Below, in pieces: positions 15,343 to 25,158 of a stretch of 64,000 nt of DNA (position 1 is the stretch's first letter; every line of letters starts with the position of its first letter). Under the pieces are notes generated by a model. It saw only the letters and a list, made by a program, of their open reading frames with translations. It did no database searches and was not told the DNA's origin. The translations under genes and the position numbers were made by a program. The stretch covers positions 3,799,721 to 3,863,720 of the forward strand of contig NZ_KB235958.1 of NCBI RefSeq assembly GCF_000332355.1, given 5' to 3'. The stretch comes from Baaleninema simplex PCC 7105. Lineage in GTDB: Bacteria > Cyanobacteriota > Cyanobacteriia > Cyanobacteriales > Geitlerinemataceae.

Positions 15343-16434
15343 ATGCATAAAATTCCCGTTACGATTATTACTGGGTTTCTCGGTTCTGGGAAAACCACCC
15401 TGATTCGGCATTTACTCCGCAACAATGAGGGACGACGAATCGCCGTCCTCGTCAACGAATTTGGCGAAGTAGGCATTGATGGCGATTTGCTAAAAACTTG
15501 TCAAATTTGCGACGACGTTACTGAGGAAAACGTCAGCAATTCAGACGCAAACAAAACAGAAAATTCCGAACTGAATTCCACCATTTTAGAACTCACCAAC
15601 GGCTGTTTGTGCTGCACAGTGCAAGAAGAATTTTTGCCCACGATGCAAGAACTCCTCAAACGCCGCGATCGCATCGATAGTATCGTCATTGAAACGTCGG
15701 GATTGGCATTGCCAAAACCCCTGGTTCAAGCCTTTCGCTGGCCCGAAATTCGCACCGGAGCCACCGTCGATGGCGTCATTACCGTTGTAGACGGCGCAGC
15801 CCTCGCAGAAGGGCAATTAGTCGGAGATATCGACGCGCTCAATTCCCAGCGACAAGCCGACCCCAATTTAGACCACGAAACCCCCATCGAAGAGTTGTTT
15901 GAAGACCAACTCGCCTGTGCCGATTTAGTATTACTCAGTAAATCCGATTGTATCTCCGAAGAAAACTTACCCAAAGTTCAAACTTGGCTGCGGGAAAACT
16001 TGCCCGATCGCGTCAAAGTCGTGTCGTGCGATCGCGGACAAATGAGTATTGACGTACTCCTCGGATTTAACGCGGCGGTAGAAGACAATTTAGACAGTCG
16101 CCCCAGCCATCACGACCATGAAGAAGAACACGAACACGACGACAACATCAACGCCGTACAAATTAAAGCAGCGCAAGAATTTGCACCCAAGGCTCTAATC
16201 TCACAATTACAGGAATTACTGGAAACCCAAGAAATTTATCGAATTAAGGGATTTGTCGCCGTTCCCGGTAAAGCCATGCGTTTGGTATTACAAGGAGTCG
16301 GTCGTCGTTTCGATTACTTCTACGATCGCCCCTGGAATCCCGACGAACCCCGCGAAACTCAACTGGTGTTCATCGGCGAGAATCTCGATCGATCGGCGAT
16401 CGAAACAGCCCTTCTGTCTCCAACTTTAGTGTAA
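15343..16434 (+). CDS. cobW: CobW-family GTPase metallochaperone
   Basis: 363 residues from the ATG at 15343. P-loop GFLGSGKTT (11-19), the metal-binding GCLCC motif (87-91), a SKSD guanine-specificity motif, and a His/Asp/Glu-rich stretch SHHDHEEEHEHDD before the C-terminal CobW_C domain. COG0523 GTPases load metals; this one, directly behind a cobalamin riboswitch and ahead of cobN, most likely delivers cobalt to the chelatase. A polar 20-residue insert (EENVSNSDANKTENSE) precedes the CxCC motif. The upstream ATG at 15286 was not used because the family starts at KIPVTIITGFLG. Confidence 0.92.
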   Translation: MHKIPVTIITGFLGSGKTTLIRHLLRNNEGRRIAVLVNEFGEVGIDGDLLKTCQICDDVTEENVSNSDANKTENSELNSTILELTNGCLCCTVQEEFLPTMQELLKRRDRIDSIVIETSGLALPKPLVQAFRWPEIRTGATVDGVITVVDGAALAEGQLVGDIDALNSQRQADPNLDHETPIEELFEDQLACADLVLLSKSDCISEENLPKVQTWLRENLPDRVKVVSCDRGQMSIDVLLGFNAAVEDNLDSRPSHHDHEEEHEHDDNINAVQIKAAQEFAPKALISQLQELLETQEIYRIKGFVAVPGKAMRLVLQGVGRRFDYFYDRPWNPDEPRETQLVFIGENLDRSAIETALLSPTLV

Positions 16435-16545
16435 TCGAAGCCCTTAAAGGCAACAGGGAATCGAGCAGGTGTTAGGTGGAGCTTCTGACCCCTCGGGAGA
16501 TCGAGAAAACGAACAGGAAACTTACCCAAACCCCTAACTCTCGAC

Positions 16546-16573
16546 CGTTCCCCGTTCCCCGTTCCCCGTTCCC
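16546..16573. repeat. GTTCCCC heptamer tandem repeat
   Basis: Nearly four perfect copies of CGTTCCC in tandem just upstream of cobN. The same heptamer in opposite orientation occurs upstream of secF (about 48409-48440). Typical cyanobacterial short tandem repeat; no function shown. Confidence 0.8.
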
Positions 16574-16587
16574 TCAATCGTTTCACC

Positions 16588-19500
16588 ATGCACCGCATCG
16601 CCGCCACACCGGGGGGATGGAGTCCAGACACCGAAGGGGTGATTATTCTGGAACAAACCCCCGCACCCCTCATCGTTCTCACCGCCGCCGACACAGAAAT
16701 CCAAACCCTGGCGTCCAGCCTGTCTCTGTTACCCCCAGACTTTCCAGAGTTTCGAGTAGCGAACCTGCTGCAACTCCAGCAGGAACTGAGTATCGATTGC
16801 TATGTCGATTCCGTCTTACAGCACGCGAAAGTCGTCGTCGTGCGGCTGTTGGGAGGGCGCAGTTACTGGAGTTACGGGATCGATCGCCTGCAAGAAATCG
16901 CCGAATTTCAAGGTGTTACCCTAATCGTATTACCTGGGGACGATCGCCCCGATCCCACCCTGATGAGTCTCAGTACCGTTCCCTTGTCCGTCGCCGATCG
17001 CCTCTGGCATTATTTTGTTGAAGGAGGAGCGGAAAACCTGAGTTACGGCCTGCAATATCTGGCTCGAACCTGTCTCGACAAACCTTACAATCCGCCGTTT
17101 CCGAAACCGATTCCCCAATGGGGAGACTATCCGCGCAAGTTTCCAAACTCCGAGAATCGACCCACTGTCGCCATCCTCTTTTACCGCGCCCACTTCCTTT
17201 CCGGCAACACCCGCGTCATCGATGCCCTCTGCGACGCCTTAGAATCCCGCAATCTCGCGCCTCGTCCCCTGTTCGTTCCCTCCCTGCGCGATACCGAGAT
17301 TCAAAAACAGCTTTTAGCGTATTTCGAGAAACAGTCGATCGATCTTCTCCTCAACACCACCGGATTCTCCCTCGCCAAACTGAACGCAGACTCGCCGCAA
17401 GTGGACTTTTGGCAACGGTTAGACGTTCCCATCCTACAAGCGATCCTCAGCGGTGGAAGCGAAGCACAATGGCGGGAACAGTGGCGGGGACTTGCGCCGC
17501 GAGATATTGCGATGAACGTGGCGTTACCGGAAGTTGACGGACGCATTATCACTCGTGCAGTGTCCTTCAAAGCCGAACAAATCCAACATCCGCAACTGGA
17601 AACGACGGTGATGGCTTACGAACCCAAAAGCGATCGCGTGGCGTTTGTCGCCGAACTCGCCGCGAACTGGGTCAAACTGCGGCGATCGCATCCCCAAGAT
17701 CGCAAAATCGCCCTCATCCTCGCCAACTACCCCAATAAAGACGGTCGCCTCGCCAACGGTGTCGGATTGGATACCCCCGCCAGTTGTCTGGCAATTTTAC
17801 AGGCGTTACAGGCGGCGGGATATACCCTAACTCTCGATCCCCCATCCAACGCGGAAGCCTTACCCGCAACCCCTGCCGAACTGATGGACTGGCTCACGCA
17901 GGGCATCACCAACGATCCGGAAGGACAAGACTTGCGCCCAGTTTATCAAACTCTTTCGGGAAAGGATTATCAAGCGTATTTTCAGCAGCTTCCGACTTCC
18001 GTACAACAAGGGATTCGCGATCGCTGGGGAGACGTCGATCCTGACACAGACATTCCCATTTCTGGGGTGCAAGTGGGTAACATCTTTGTCGGGATTCAGC
18101 CATCGCGGGGTTACGATCGCGATCCGTCTTTGAACTACCACGCCCCAGATTTAGAACCCACTCACGATTATTTAGCTTTCTATACCTGGTTGCGTCACCA
18201 CTGGGAAGCGCAGGCGATCGTCCACGTGGGGAAACACGGAAATTTAGAATGGTTGCCCGGTAAAAGTTTAGCCCTCTCCGATCGCTGTTATCCCGAAGTG
18301 GCACTCGGGCCGATGCCCCATTTTTACCCCTTTATTGTCAACGATCCGGGGGAAGGGGCGCAGGCGAAACGTCGCGCACAAGCCACGATTCTCGATCACC
18401 TGACGCCACCGTTAACGCGGGCCGAACTGTACGGGGCGTTGCATCAGTTAGAAGCCCTCATCGATGAATATTACGACGCCCAAACCCTCGATCCGAAGCG
18501 ATTGCCCGTGATTCGCGATCGCATCTGTGCCATTGTCGCCCAGGAAAACCTGAATCGAGACCTCAGTTTGCTGCCGGGATTATCTCCGATTTTGCCTCAA
18601 CTCGAGATTTCATCGAGCGATCGCCTTCTCAATCGATCGAACGATAGCAATGTCTTCAGTGAATTTATCACACAGACGGACGGCTATCTCTGTGAACTCA
18701 AAGAAGCCCAAATTCGCGACGGTTTGCATATTTTGGGGCAATGTCCCCAAGGGCAACAATTGCGCGATACGATCGCCGCGATCGCACGCCAACCGAGTGC
18801 GGGACGTCAGGGGTTAACGCGGGCGATCGCCGAAGATTGGGGCTGGAATTTCGACCCTCTCACCGCAGATTTAGGGGAAGCGATCGCAAACTTGGAGATT
18901 CCCGAAACGGCGACACCGAAGTTACCCAAACGTCAATTACATACCGTTGGCGATGCAGTTGAAGTATTGGAACATCAAGCGGCATACTGGATCGATCGCT
19001 TAATCCAAGCAGAACAGACGGGGGAAACTGGGGGCGATCGTACCCATTCCCCAAAAATCGGTTTCCACGCCGCCACCGAACTCACCTGGATTCAACAGTG
19101 GCTTTTACCGAGACTCAACCAAACCACCCAGGAAATTACACATTTACTCCACGGCTTAGACGGCGGTTACGTCCCCAGCGGGGCTTCCGGCGCACCGACA
19201 CGGGGACGCACTGACGTACTCCCAACCGGGCGCAATTTCTACAGTGTGGACATTCGCCGACTTCCCACCGAAAGCGCCTGGGACGTAGGGCGCAAAGCCG
19301 CCGAAACCCTCATCGAGCGCTACACTCAAGAAGAAGGCGAGTATCCCAAAACCCTAGGACTGTCCATGTGGGGAACCGCCACCATGCGAACCGGCGGCGA
19401 CGACATGGCGCAAGCCTTAGCACTGTTGGGAGTGCGCCCCCTGTGGGACGGAGTGGGGCGTCGGGTGTTAGATTTCGAGATTTTACCCCTTTCCGTTTTG

Positions 19501-20463
19501 AAACGTCCCCGCGTCGATGTCACCCTGCGGATTTCGGGTTTTTTTCGAGATGCCTTCCCCAACCTCATCGATTTGTTCAATGCAGCAGTGGACGCCGTAG
19601 CCGCCTTAGACGAACCCCCCGATATGAATCCCCTCGCCGATCTCGTTCGGGAGGATACGCGACATTGGCAAGAGACGGGATTTACGACAGAAGACGCAGA
19701 AACCCGCGCCCGTTACCGCGTTTTTGGCTCGAAACCCGGTGCGTATGGGGCGGGACTCCAGGGGTTAATCGAGGCGCAAAATTGGGCGAGCGATCGCGAT
19801 TTAGCCCAAGCTTATATTAATTGGAGTTGCTACGCTTACGGGCGATCGTCTGCTGGGAACTCTTCAACCGGAAAACTGCGATCGACCTCCGTTCCCGACG
19901 TATTTCAACAACGACTCGAACAACTGCAAATCGTCTTACACAATCAAGATAACCGAGAACACGACCTACTCGACTCTGACGATTATTACCAGTTTCAGGG
20001 TGGTTTAGTCGCCGCCGTTCGCGCCACCCAGGGAAAAAATCCCAAAGCCTATTTTGGGGATAATTCTCGTCCGCAACAGCCGCGAATTCGCGCGTTAGAA
20101 GAAGAAATTAGCCGCGTTTACCGTTCCCGCGTTATCAACCCAAAATGGATTGCTGGGGTAATGCGTCACGGCTACAAAGGCGCGTTTGAAATGGCGGCGA
20201 CAGTAGATTACCTGTTTGCTTACGACGCGACAACTCACAGCGTCGCCGATTTTATGTATGCTGGCGTTGCCCAAGCCTATATCTTAGACGATGAGGTTCG
20301 AGAATTTATCCAAACGCATAATCCTTGGGCGTTGCGGGATATGTCAGAACGCCTGTTAGAAGCGCACCAACGGGGACTGTGGCAGCAGGTTTCCCCCAAT
20401 ATGTTAGAACAGCTTAGGGCGATCGTTTTAGATGCAGAAGCAGATATTGAAGGAAAAATCTAA
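16588..20463 (+). CDS. cobN: Cobaltochelatase subunit CobN
   Basis: 1,291 residues, the usual size of the large chelatase subunit, which resembles magnesium chelatase subunit H (BchH/ChlH). Landmarks are LFYRAHFLSGNTRVIDALCDAL, the HVGKHGNLEWLPGK block that contacts the macrocycle, GPMPHFYPFIVNDPGEG, YPKTLGLSMWGTATMRTGGDD and RISGFFRDAFPNLIDL. CobN inserts cobalt into the corrin ring in an ATP-driven complex. The other chelatase subunits (CobS/CobT, or ChlD/ChlI recruited from chlorophyll synthesis) are not in the window. It lies behind the B12 riboswitch and cobW, 8 bases before cobO, so it is probably in one operon with cobO. Confidence 0.95.
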   Translation: MHRIAATPGGWSPDTEGVIILEQTPAPLIVLTAADTEIQTLASSLSLLPPDFPEFRVANLLQLQQELSIDCYVDSVLQHAKVVVVRLLGGRSYWSYGIDRLQEIAEFQGVTLIVLPGDDRPDPTLMSLSTVPLSVADRLWHYFVEGGAENLSYGLQYLARTCLDKPYNPPFPKPIPQWGDYPRKFPNSENRPTVAILFYRAHFLSGNTRVIDALCDALESRNLAPRPLFVPSLRDTEIQKQLLAYFEKQSIDLLLNTTGFSLAKLNADSPQVDFWQRLDVPILQAILSGGSEAQWREQWRGLAPRDIAMNVALPEVDGRIITRAVSFKAEQIQHPQLETTVMAYEPKSDRVAFVAELAANWVKLRRSHPQDRKIALILANYPNKDGRLANGVGLDTPASCLAILQALQAAGYTLTLDPPSNAEALPATPAELMDWLTQGITNDPEGQDLRPVYQTLSGKDYQAYFQQLPTSVQQGIRDRWGDVDPDTDIPISGVQVGNIFVGIQPSRGYDRDPSLNYHAPDLEPTHDYLAFYTWLRHHWEAQAIVHVGKHGNLEWLPGKSLALSDRCYPEVALGPMPHFYPFIVNDPGEGAQAKRRAQATILDHLTPPLTRAELYGALHQLEALIDEYYDAQTLDPKRLPVIRDRICAIVAQENLNRDLSLLPGLSPILPQLEISSSDRLLNRSNDSNVFSEFITQTDGYLCELKEAQIRDGLHILGQCPQGQQLRDTIAAIARQPSAGRQGLTRAIAEDWGWNFDPLTADLGEAIANLEIPETATPKLPKRQLHTVGDAVEVLEHQAAYWIDRLIQAEQTGETGGDRTHSPKIGFHAATELTWIQQWLLPRLNQTTQEITHLLHGLDGGYVPSGASGAPTRGRTDVLPTGRNFYSVDIRRLPTESAWDVGRKAAETLIERYTQEEGEYPKTLGLSMWGTATMRTGGDDMAQALALLGVRPLWDGVGRRVLDFEILPLSVLKRPRVDVTLRISGFFRDAFPNLIDLFNAAVDAVAALDEPPDMNPLADLVREDTRHWQETGFTTEDAETRARYRVFGSKPGAYGAGLQGLIEAQNWASDRDLAQAYINWSCYAYGRSSAGNSSTGKLRSTSVPDVFQQRLEQLQIVLHNQDNREHDLLDSDDYYQFQGGLVAAVRATQGKNPKAYFGDNSRPQQPRIRALEEEISRVYRSRVINPKWIAGVMRHGYKGAFEMAATVDYLFAYDATTHSVADFMYAGVAQAYILDDEVREFIQTHNPWALRDMSERLLEAHQRGLWQQVSPNMLEQLRAIVLDAEADIEGKI

Positions 20464-20471
20464 GGAAAATC

Positions 20472-21098
20472 ATGACCAATTCTATTACACCTCCAGAAGA
20501 GTTAGCTCGGTTGCAAAAGATTAAAGCCGCTAAAGATCGATCTCGCATGGATCGCCAAGGGAACGAAAAAGGCTTGTACGTTCTCTTTACGGGATTGGGA
20601 AAGGGAAAAACCAGCGGGGCGATGAATCTGGTGTATCGCCATCTCGCCCACGATTTACGAGTGGCGGTGGTTCAATTTATTAAAAATGACAGTGCGTTTC
20701 CCGACGGCGATCGCATCATGTTAGAAAAACTCAACGCGGCAGGATTTCCAGTCAGTATCGATACCCTCGGCGGCGGGTTTACCTGGGAAACCCAAGACCC
20801 CGATCGCGATCGCTTGATGGCAGAACAAGCTTGGGAAAAAGCCCTAGAATTTATTGCCGATCCTGAGATTTCTCTTGTAGTTTTAGACGAGTTACATATC
20901 GCCCTCAAAAAAGCTCGTTTAGACCTCGCTCCGATTCTCGCGGGCATTCAATCTCGTCCGCCCCATTGTCACGTCGTCAGCACCGGACGTTATGCGCCCC
21001 AGGAATTAATCGACGCCGCCGATTTGGTTACAGAAATGACTCGTATCAAACACCCAATTAGTGCGGGAATTCCCGCTCAAATTGGCATTGAATACTAG
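20472..21098 (+). CDS. cobO: Corrinoid adenosyltransferase (BtuR/CobO type)
   Basis: 208 residues. BtuR/CobA family: P-loop GLGKGKTS at 41-48, preceded by LYVLFTG, then VAVVQFIK, LGGGFTW, VVLDELHIAL (Walker B) and HVVSTGRYAPQELIDAADLVTEM. It transfers the 5'-deoxyadenosyl group of ATP to the cobalt of cob(I)yrinic acid diamide or related corrinoids. It starts 8 bases after the cobN stop and is the last gene of the riboswitch-led run. Confidence 0.94.
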   Translation: MTNSITPPEELARLQKIKAAKDRSRMDRQGNEKGLYVLFTGLGKGKTSGAMNLVYRHLAHDLRVAVVQFIKNDSAFPDGDRIMLEKLNAAGFPVSIDTLGGGFTWETQDPDRDRLMAEQAWEKALEFIADPEISLVVLDELHIALKKARLDLAPILAGIQSRPPHCHVVSTGRYAPQELIDAADLVTEMTRIKHPISAGIPAQIGIEY

Positions 21099-21255
21099 AG
21101 AGTTTAGAGTGTATTTCGGTGTCGATTTTGAAATTTAAAAAATATTTAAAATCACCGAAATACACCATTTAAAATTTAAAATATACAGAGATATGATATC
21201 TCAAATTCACAAAAACATCCTTCTACGTTCCCCATTGACTTAGGCTTGTTATATA

Positions 21256-21810
21256 ATGTTCTTCAAAATCGAACCGATTAGCTTAGGAGCCAAACCTAGC
21301 TTATTAACTCAGCTACGAGAACTCGCCAGCGATTATCCAATTATCGATCTCGAAGCACTCAGCCACCTTCCCAAAGGTACGTTAGGTTACGAATATGCTC
21401 GATATATGCTGGAGAATAAAATTCAGCCCCTTGAAATTAGTCCCAAATTACAGGCGATCGCCGAGCAAAAACCCTTTGCATTTCGATTTACCATAACTCA
21501 CGATCTTTTCCATGTATTGCTAGGATTTGATACCAGTCATGCTGGCGAAATTGGTGTTTTTGCTTTTACAGTCGCTCAAAACTACAGCATATGTATGAGT
21601 GCATTTCATCCGTTGGTTCGATTTATCTACCCGTTTGCTTTATTAAAACAAAAAAAAGCCATTTGGGAAAATTCACGTCGAGGATATACTTTAGGTAAAC
21701 AAGCTGACTGTTTGCTACTGTATCAGTTTGAAAAAGATTGGACTTGCTCGATCGATAAAATCCGTGATAAATTAGGTTTGGTGTTACCAGAAGAGTGTAA
21801 AGAAGGGTAA
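21256..21810 (+). CDS. Coq4-family protein
   Basis: 184 residues. It carries the Coq4 zinc-ligand pattern HDxxH...E: His82, Asp83, His86 and Glu98 in THDLFHVLLGFDTSHAGE, plus GTLGYEYARYM and the late RRGYTLGKQAD. In mitochondria Coq4 is needed for ubiquinone ring assembly and was reported to act in ring decarboxylation. Cyanobacteria make plastoquinone, so the role of this homologue is unclear. It stands alone between cobO and ispG with an AT-rich leader. Confidence 0.85.
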   Translation: MFFKIEPISLGAKPSLLTQLRELASDYPIIDLEALSHLPKGTLGYEYARYMLENKIQPLEISPKLQAIAEQKPFAFRFTITHDLFHVLLGFDTSHAGEIGVFAFTVAQNYSICMSAFHPLVRFIYPFALLKQKKAIWENSRRGYTLGKQADCLLLYQFEKDWTCSIDKIRDKLGLVLPEECKEG

Positions 21811-22404
21811 AGTGTGTGCTGGTATCGATCTTTTTATTTTAAAAACAGTGCGTTACGTGAGAAATTCTCAACTTGACTTTCGTTGGTTTTTGTTATCTGC
21901 TAACCAAAGCATTTTATGTTTTATAAAATCAAGACGCTACAAAAAAGTAAATATGTCAACATAGCAGTCTCAAATAAATTGTCAAAAATTAAAACACTAG
22001 AGAAAATCAGATTTACCGTTTCCCATTCTCCGTTCCCGATTCTCTTTTTGTCTCAATTGTGTTACACAACTGATTTAGAGTTGCTATATTCTTTAAGCTT
22101 TTTTAAGACATGAAAACCTGCCACTTTTCAGATAAGAAAGAAGGACAGGCTTTAAGACTCCGGTACCCGGTACGTCGCTCAGGGCGATCGCCTGTGTCTT
22201 CACCCGAACCGATCGCACTTGCATCTAATTCATCTCCAAAAATTCTACAAGTTCGAGTCGTTGGGTTCCCACCACGAGCAATGCGATCGATTCCGATCGC
22301 CGGTCAAGCCACCTTGAACTCACAGGTTTGCATCCCAAAGCGTCCCCATCTATGGCAACCTGAAAAATAACGTCTCGTTGCGATCGACGAACTTCACAGG
22401 ATCT
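21811..22404. other. 594-bp intergenic stretch without a supported gene
   Basis: AT-rich first half, then a GC-richer half with HIP1 sites leading into ispG. Two short open frames (21916-22113 and 22110-22370) have no recognisable family, no convincing ribosome site and poor codon character, so they are not called. No tRNA, terminator with T-run or repeat was found. Confidence 0.6.
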
Positions 22405-23625
22405 ATGCAAACACTGCCAACTCCTACCCAAAGCCCCGAAACCCCCGCCGCGTTCGACACTACCATCCATCGCCGCAAAACCCGTCCCGTTCGGGTGGGT
22501 AACGTCACCATCGGCGGCGGACACCCCGTCGTCGTGCAATCGATGATTAACGAAGACACGATGGACCTCGAAGGATCGGTGGCCGCCATTCGCCGCCTTC
22601 ACGAAATCGGGTGTGAAATCGTGCGCGTCACCGTTCCCAGCATGGCGCACGCCAAAGCCTTAGCCGACATCAAACAAAAACTTCGCGACACCTATCAAGA
22701 CGTTCCCCTCGTCGCCGACGTTCACCACAACGGCCACAAAATCGCCCTCGAAGTCGCCAAGCACGTGGATAAAGTTCGCATCAATCCCGGCTTATACGTT
22801 TTCGAGAAACCCAAATCCGATCGCACGGAATACACGAAAGCCGAATTTGAGGAAATCGGCAGCAAAATCCGCGAAACCCTCGAACCCTTGGTGGTATCTC
22901 TGCGAGACCAAGGAAAAGCCATGCGAATCGGCGTCAACCACGGTTCTCTGGCCGAACGGATGCTGTTTACCTATGGCGACACCCCCGAGGGAATGGTGGA
23001 ATCGGCCTTAGAATTTCTCCACATTTGCGAGTCCCTCGACTATTACAACCTCGTCATCTCCCTCAAAGCCTCTCGCGTCCCCGTTATGCTGGCTGCCTAC
23101 CGCCTCATGGTTCGACGCATGGACGAGTTAGGTATGGACTATCCCCTTCACCTCGGCGTCACGGAAGCCGGAGATGGGGAATACGGACGCATCAAATCCA
23201 CCGCAGGTATTGGAACCCTCCTGGCTGAAGGAATCGGCGACACGATTCGCGTGTCTCTCACGGAAGCCCCAGAAAAAGAAATTCCCGTCTGTTACAGCAT
23301 TCTCCAAGCGTTGGGATTGCGAAAAACGATGGTCGAGTACGTCGCTTGTCCCTCTTGCGGTCGGACGCTCTTTAATTTAGAAGAGGTTCTCCACAAAGTT
23401 CGCGAAGCCACGAAACATTTGACGGGATTGGATATTGCCGTGATGGGTTGTATCGTCAACGGTCCGGGCGAAATGGCCGATGCCGATTACGGGTACGTCG
23501 GCAAACAACCCGGATTTATTTCGCTCTATCGCGGTCGCGAAGAAATCAAGAAAGTTCCTGAAGATCGGGGTGTTGAAGAGTTGATCGATCTCATTAAAGC
23601 TGACGGCCGTTGGGTCGATCCTTAA
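22405..23625 (+). CDS. ispG: 4-hydroxy-3-methylbut-2-enyl diphosphate synthase (ferredoxin type)
   Basis: 406 residues from the ATG at 22405. IspG/GcpE makes HMBPP from MEcPP in the plastid-type MEP isoprenoid pathway, using a [4Fe-4S] cluster held by the cysteines of [11 protein letters not shown] and CIVNGPGEM. The TIM-barrel part has [20 protein letters not shown] and [16 protein letters not shown]. In cyanobacteria electrons come from ferredoxin. An ATG nine codons upstream (22378) is possible but not conserved. Monocistronic by appearance. Confidence 0.96.
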   Translation: MQTLPTPTQSPETPAAFDTTIHRRKTRPVRVGNVTIGGGHPVVVQSMINEDTMDLEGSVAAIRRLHEIGCEIVRVTVPSMAHAKALADIKQKLRDTYQDVPLVADVHHNGHKIALEVAKHVDKVRINPGLYVFEKPKSDRTEYTKAEFEEIGSKIRETLEPLVVSLRDQGKAMRIGVNHGSLAERMLFTYGDTPEGMVESALEFLHICESLDYYNLVISLKASRVPVMLAAYRLMVRRMDELGMDYPLHLGVTEAGDGEYGRIKSTAGIGTLLAEGIGDTIRVSLTEAPEKEIPVCYSILQALGLRKTMVEYVACPSCGRTLFNLEEVLHKVREATKHLTGLDIAVMGCIVNGPGEMADADYGYVGKQPGFISLYRGREEIKKVPEDRGVEELIDLIKADGRWVDP

Positions 23626-23891
23626 CCGAGACCTTCCACAACCCATCCGTTTTCAGATCGATGGTGGAGACGCGCCTTCATCTTTCTCGGGTCTAGCCGC
23701 TATAGGACGCTCTAGGACGCTCTGCCATCGACCCTTGTGTTAGCGATTTTGCTTAAGATTCATTGTCAAACGGGGTTTTTAACGGGATGCGATCGCTGTG
23801 AAAACCGCTCCAACTCGATCGATTCGAGTGTGTTAGAGTAGGCATAACTTATCCAACACGTTTCTGAACTCTGAAGCTAAGGCATATCGAC

Positions 23892-25157
23892 ATGACAACT
23901 CGTGGGCTGGTCGTTGGCGCAACGGTCGTAATGCTGAGTACCGTAACGATTATCGGTGCGGGCATTCACATGAAAGGTCAAGCGTTCTTTCAGGATAGCC
24001 CGAAAGAACTCATAGATGAAGTTTGGCAAATTATTAATAAGAATTATGTCGATGCGACCTTCAATCAAGTCGATTGGCGAGCAGTTCGTAACGACTATCT
24101 AAATCGTTCCTATACATCTCAAGAAGAAGCTTACGATGCCATTCGCGAGATGCTCGAACAACTCGAGGATCCCTACACGCGCTTCATGGATCCGGACGAG
24201 TTTCGCAGTATGCAAATCGATACCTCCGGGGAGTTAACGGGGGTCGGCATTCAACTAGCCCAAGACGAAGAAACCAACAAACTCGTGGTGGTTTCTCCCA
24301 TTGAAGACACGCCAGCCTTTGAAGCGGGAATTCAATCTCAAGATATCATTGCCGAAATCGACGGTCGCAGCACTGAAGGCATGGATATCAACGAAGCCGT
24401 TAACTTAATTCGCGGTCCGGTTGGCTCGGAGGTGGTGCTGACAGTTCTTCGCAACGATCGCGAAATCGAATTTCCCATTACTCGCGCCCGCATCGAAATC
24501 CATCCGGTTCGGTACAGCTACCGAGAAGATTTACCCGGTGGGGTGGGATACATCCGCTTAACCCAGTTCAGCCAACTGGCCACCGAAGAAATGCGCGACG
24601 CGATTCGGGAGTTGGAAGATCGGGGCGTCGAAGCTTACGTTCTCGACTTGCGAGCCAATCCCGGTGGGTTATTGCAAGCAAGTATTGAAATCGCGCGGAT
24701 GTGGCTTGACGAAGGTAAGATCGTGTCTACGGTAGACCGTCAGGGGATTTCGGAAGTGCAACGAGCGAACGGTCGCGCTCTTACTGACAAACCGTTGGTG
24801 GTCTTGGTAGACGGCGGTTCGGCTAGTGCCAGCGAGATCCTATCCGGGGCGTTGCAAGATAACGATCGCGCGGTCTTGGTCGGAACCCAAACCTTCGGTA
24901 AAGGGTTGGTACAGTCGGTGCGTCCGGTGGGGAACGGTTCCGGTTTGGCGGTGACGATCGCCAAATACTTTACGCCCAACGGTCGCGATATCAATCAAGA
25001 AGGAATTCCGCCCGATATCGAGTCGGAGTTAAGCGAAGAGTCTCGCGAAGCCCTGAGAACCGATCGCACCCTCATCGGCACCCTGCAAGACCCGCAGTAT
25101 TCCCAAGCCATTGAAGTGCTGCAAAGTGCTAGCATCGCCACACAATCCCCGGAGTGA
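23892..25157 (+). CDS. ctpC: Carboxyl-terminal processing protease, CtpC type (S41)
   Basis: 421 residues. An N-terminal membrane anchor or signal segment (about 5-25, LVVGATVVMLSTVTIIGAG) sends it to the thylakoid lumen or periplasm. A PDZ domain lies around 105-190 (GVGIQLAQD, SPIEDTPAFEAGIQSQDIIAEIDG). The S41 catalytic dyad is Ser312 in DGGSASASEIL and Lys337 in TFGKG, 25 residues apart as in the family. CtpA in cyanobacteria trims the D1 protein of photosystem II. The start KRGLVVGATVVMLS-like and PKELIDEVW sequences resemble the CtpC paralogue, whose substrates are less clear. It converges with the glycerate kinase gene, one base apart. Confidence 0.88.
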   Translation: MTTRGLVVGATVVMLSTVTIIGAGIHMKGQAFFQDSPKELIDEVWQIINKNYVDATFNQVDWRAVRNDYLNRSYTSQEEAYDAIREMLEQLEDPYTRFMDPDEFRSMQIDTSGELTGVGIQLAQDEETNKLVVVSPIEDTPAFEAGIQSQDIIAEIDGRSTEGMDINEAVNLIRGPVGSEVVLTVLRNDREIEFPITRARIEIHPVRYSYREDLPGGVGYIRLTQFSQLATEEMRDAIRELEDRGVEAYVLDLRANPGGLLQASIEIARMWLDEGKIVSTVDRQGISEVQRANGRALTDKPLVVLVDGGSASASEILSGALQDNDRAVLVGTQTFGKGLVQSVRPVGNGSGLAVTIAKYFTPNGRDINQEGIPPDIESELSEESREALRTDRTLIGTLQDPQYSQAIEVLQSASIATQSPE

Positions 25158-25158
25158 A

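Noticed and set aside
21916-22370. Two small open frames upstream of ispG
   Set aside because: No family resemblance, no ribosome site, low-complexity residues; likely chance.
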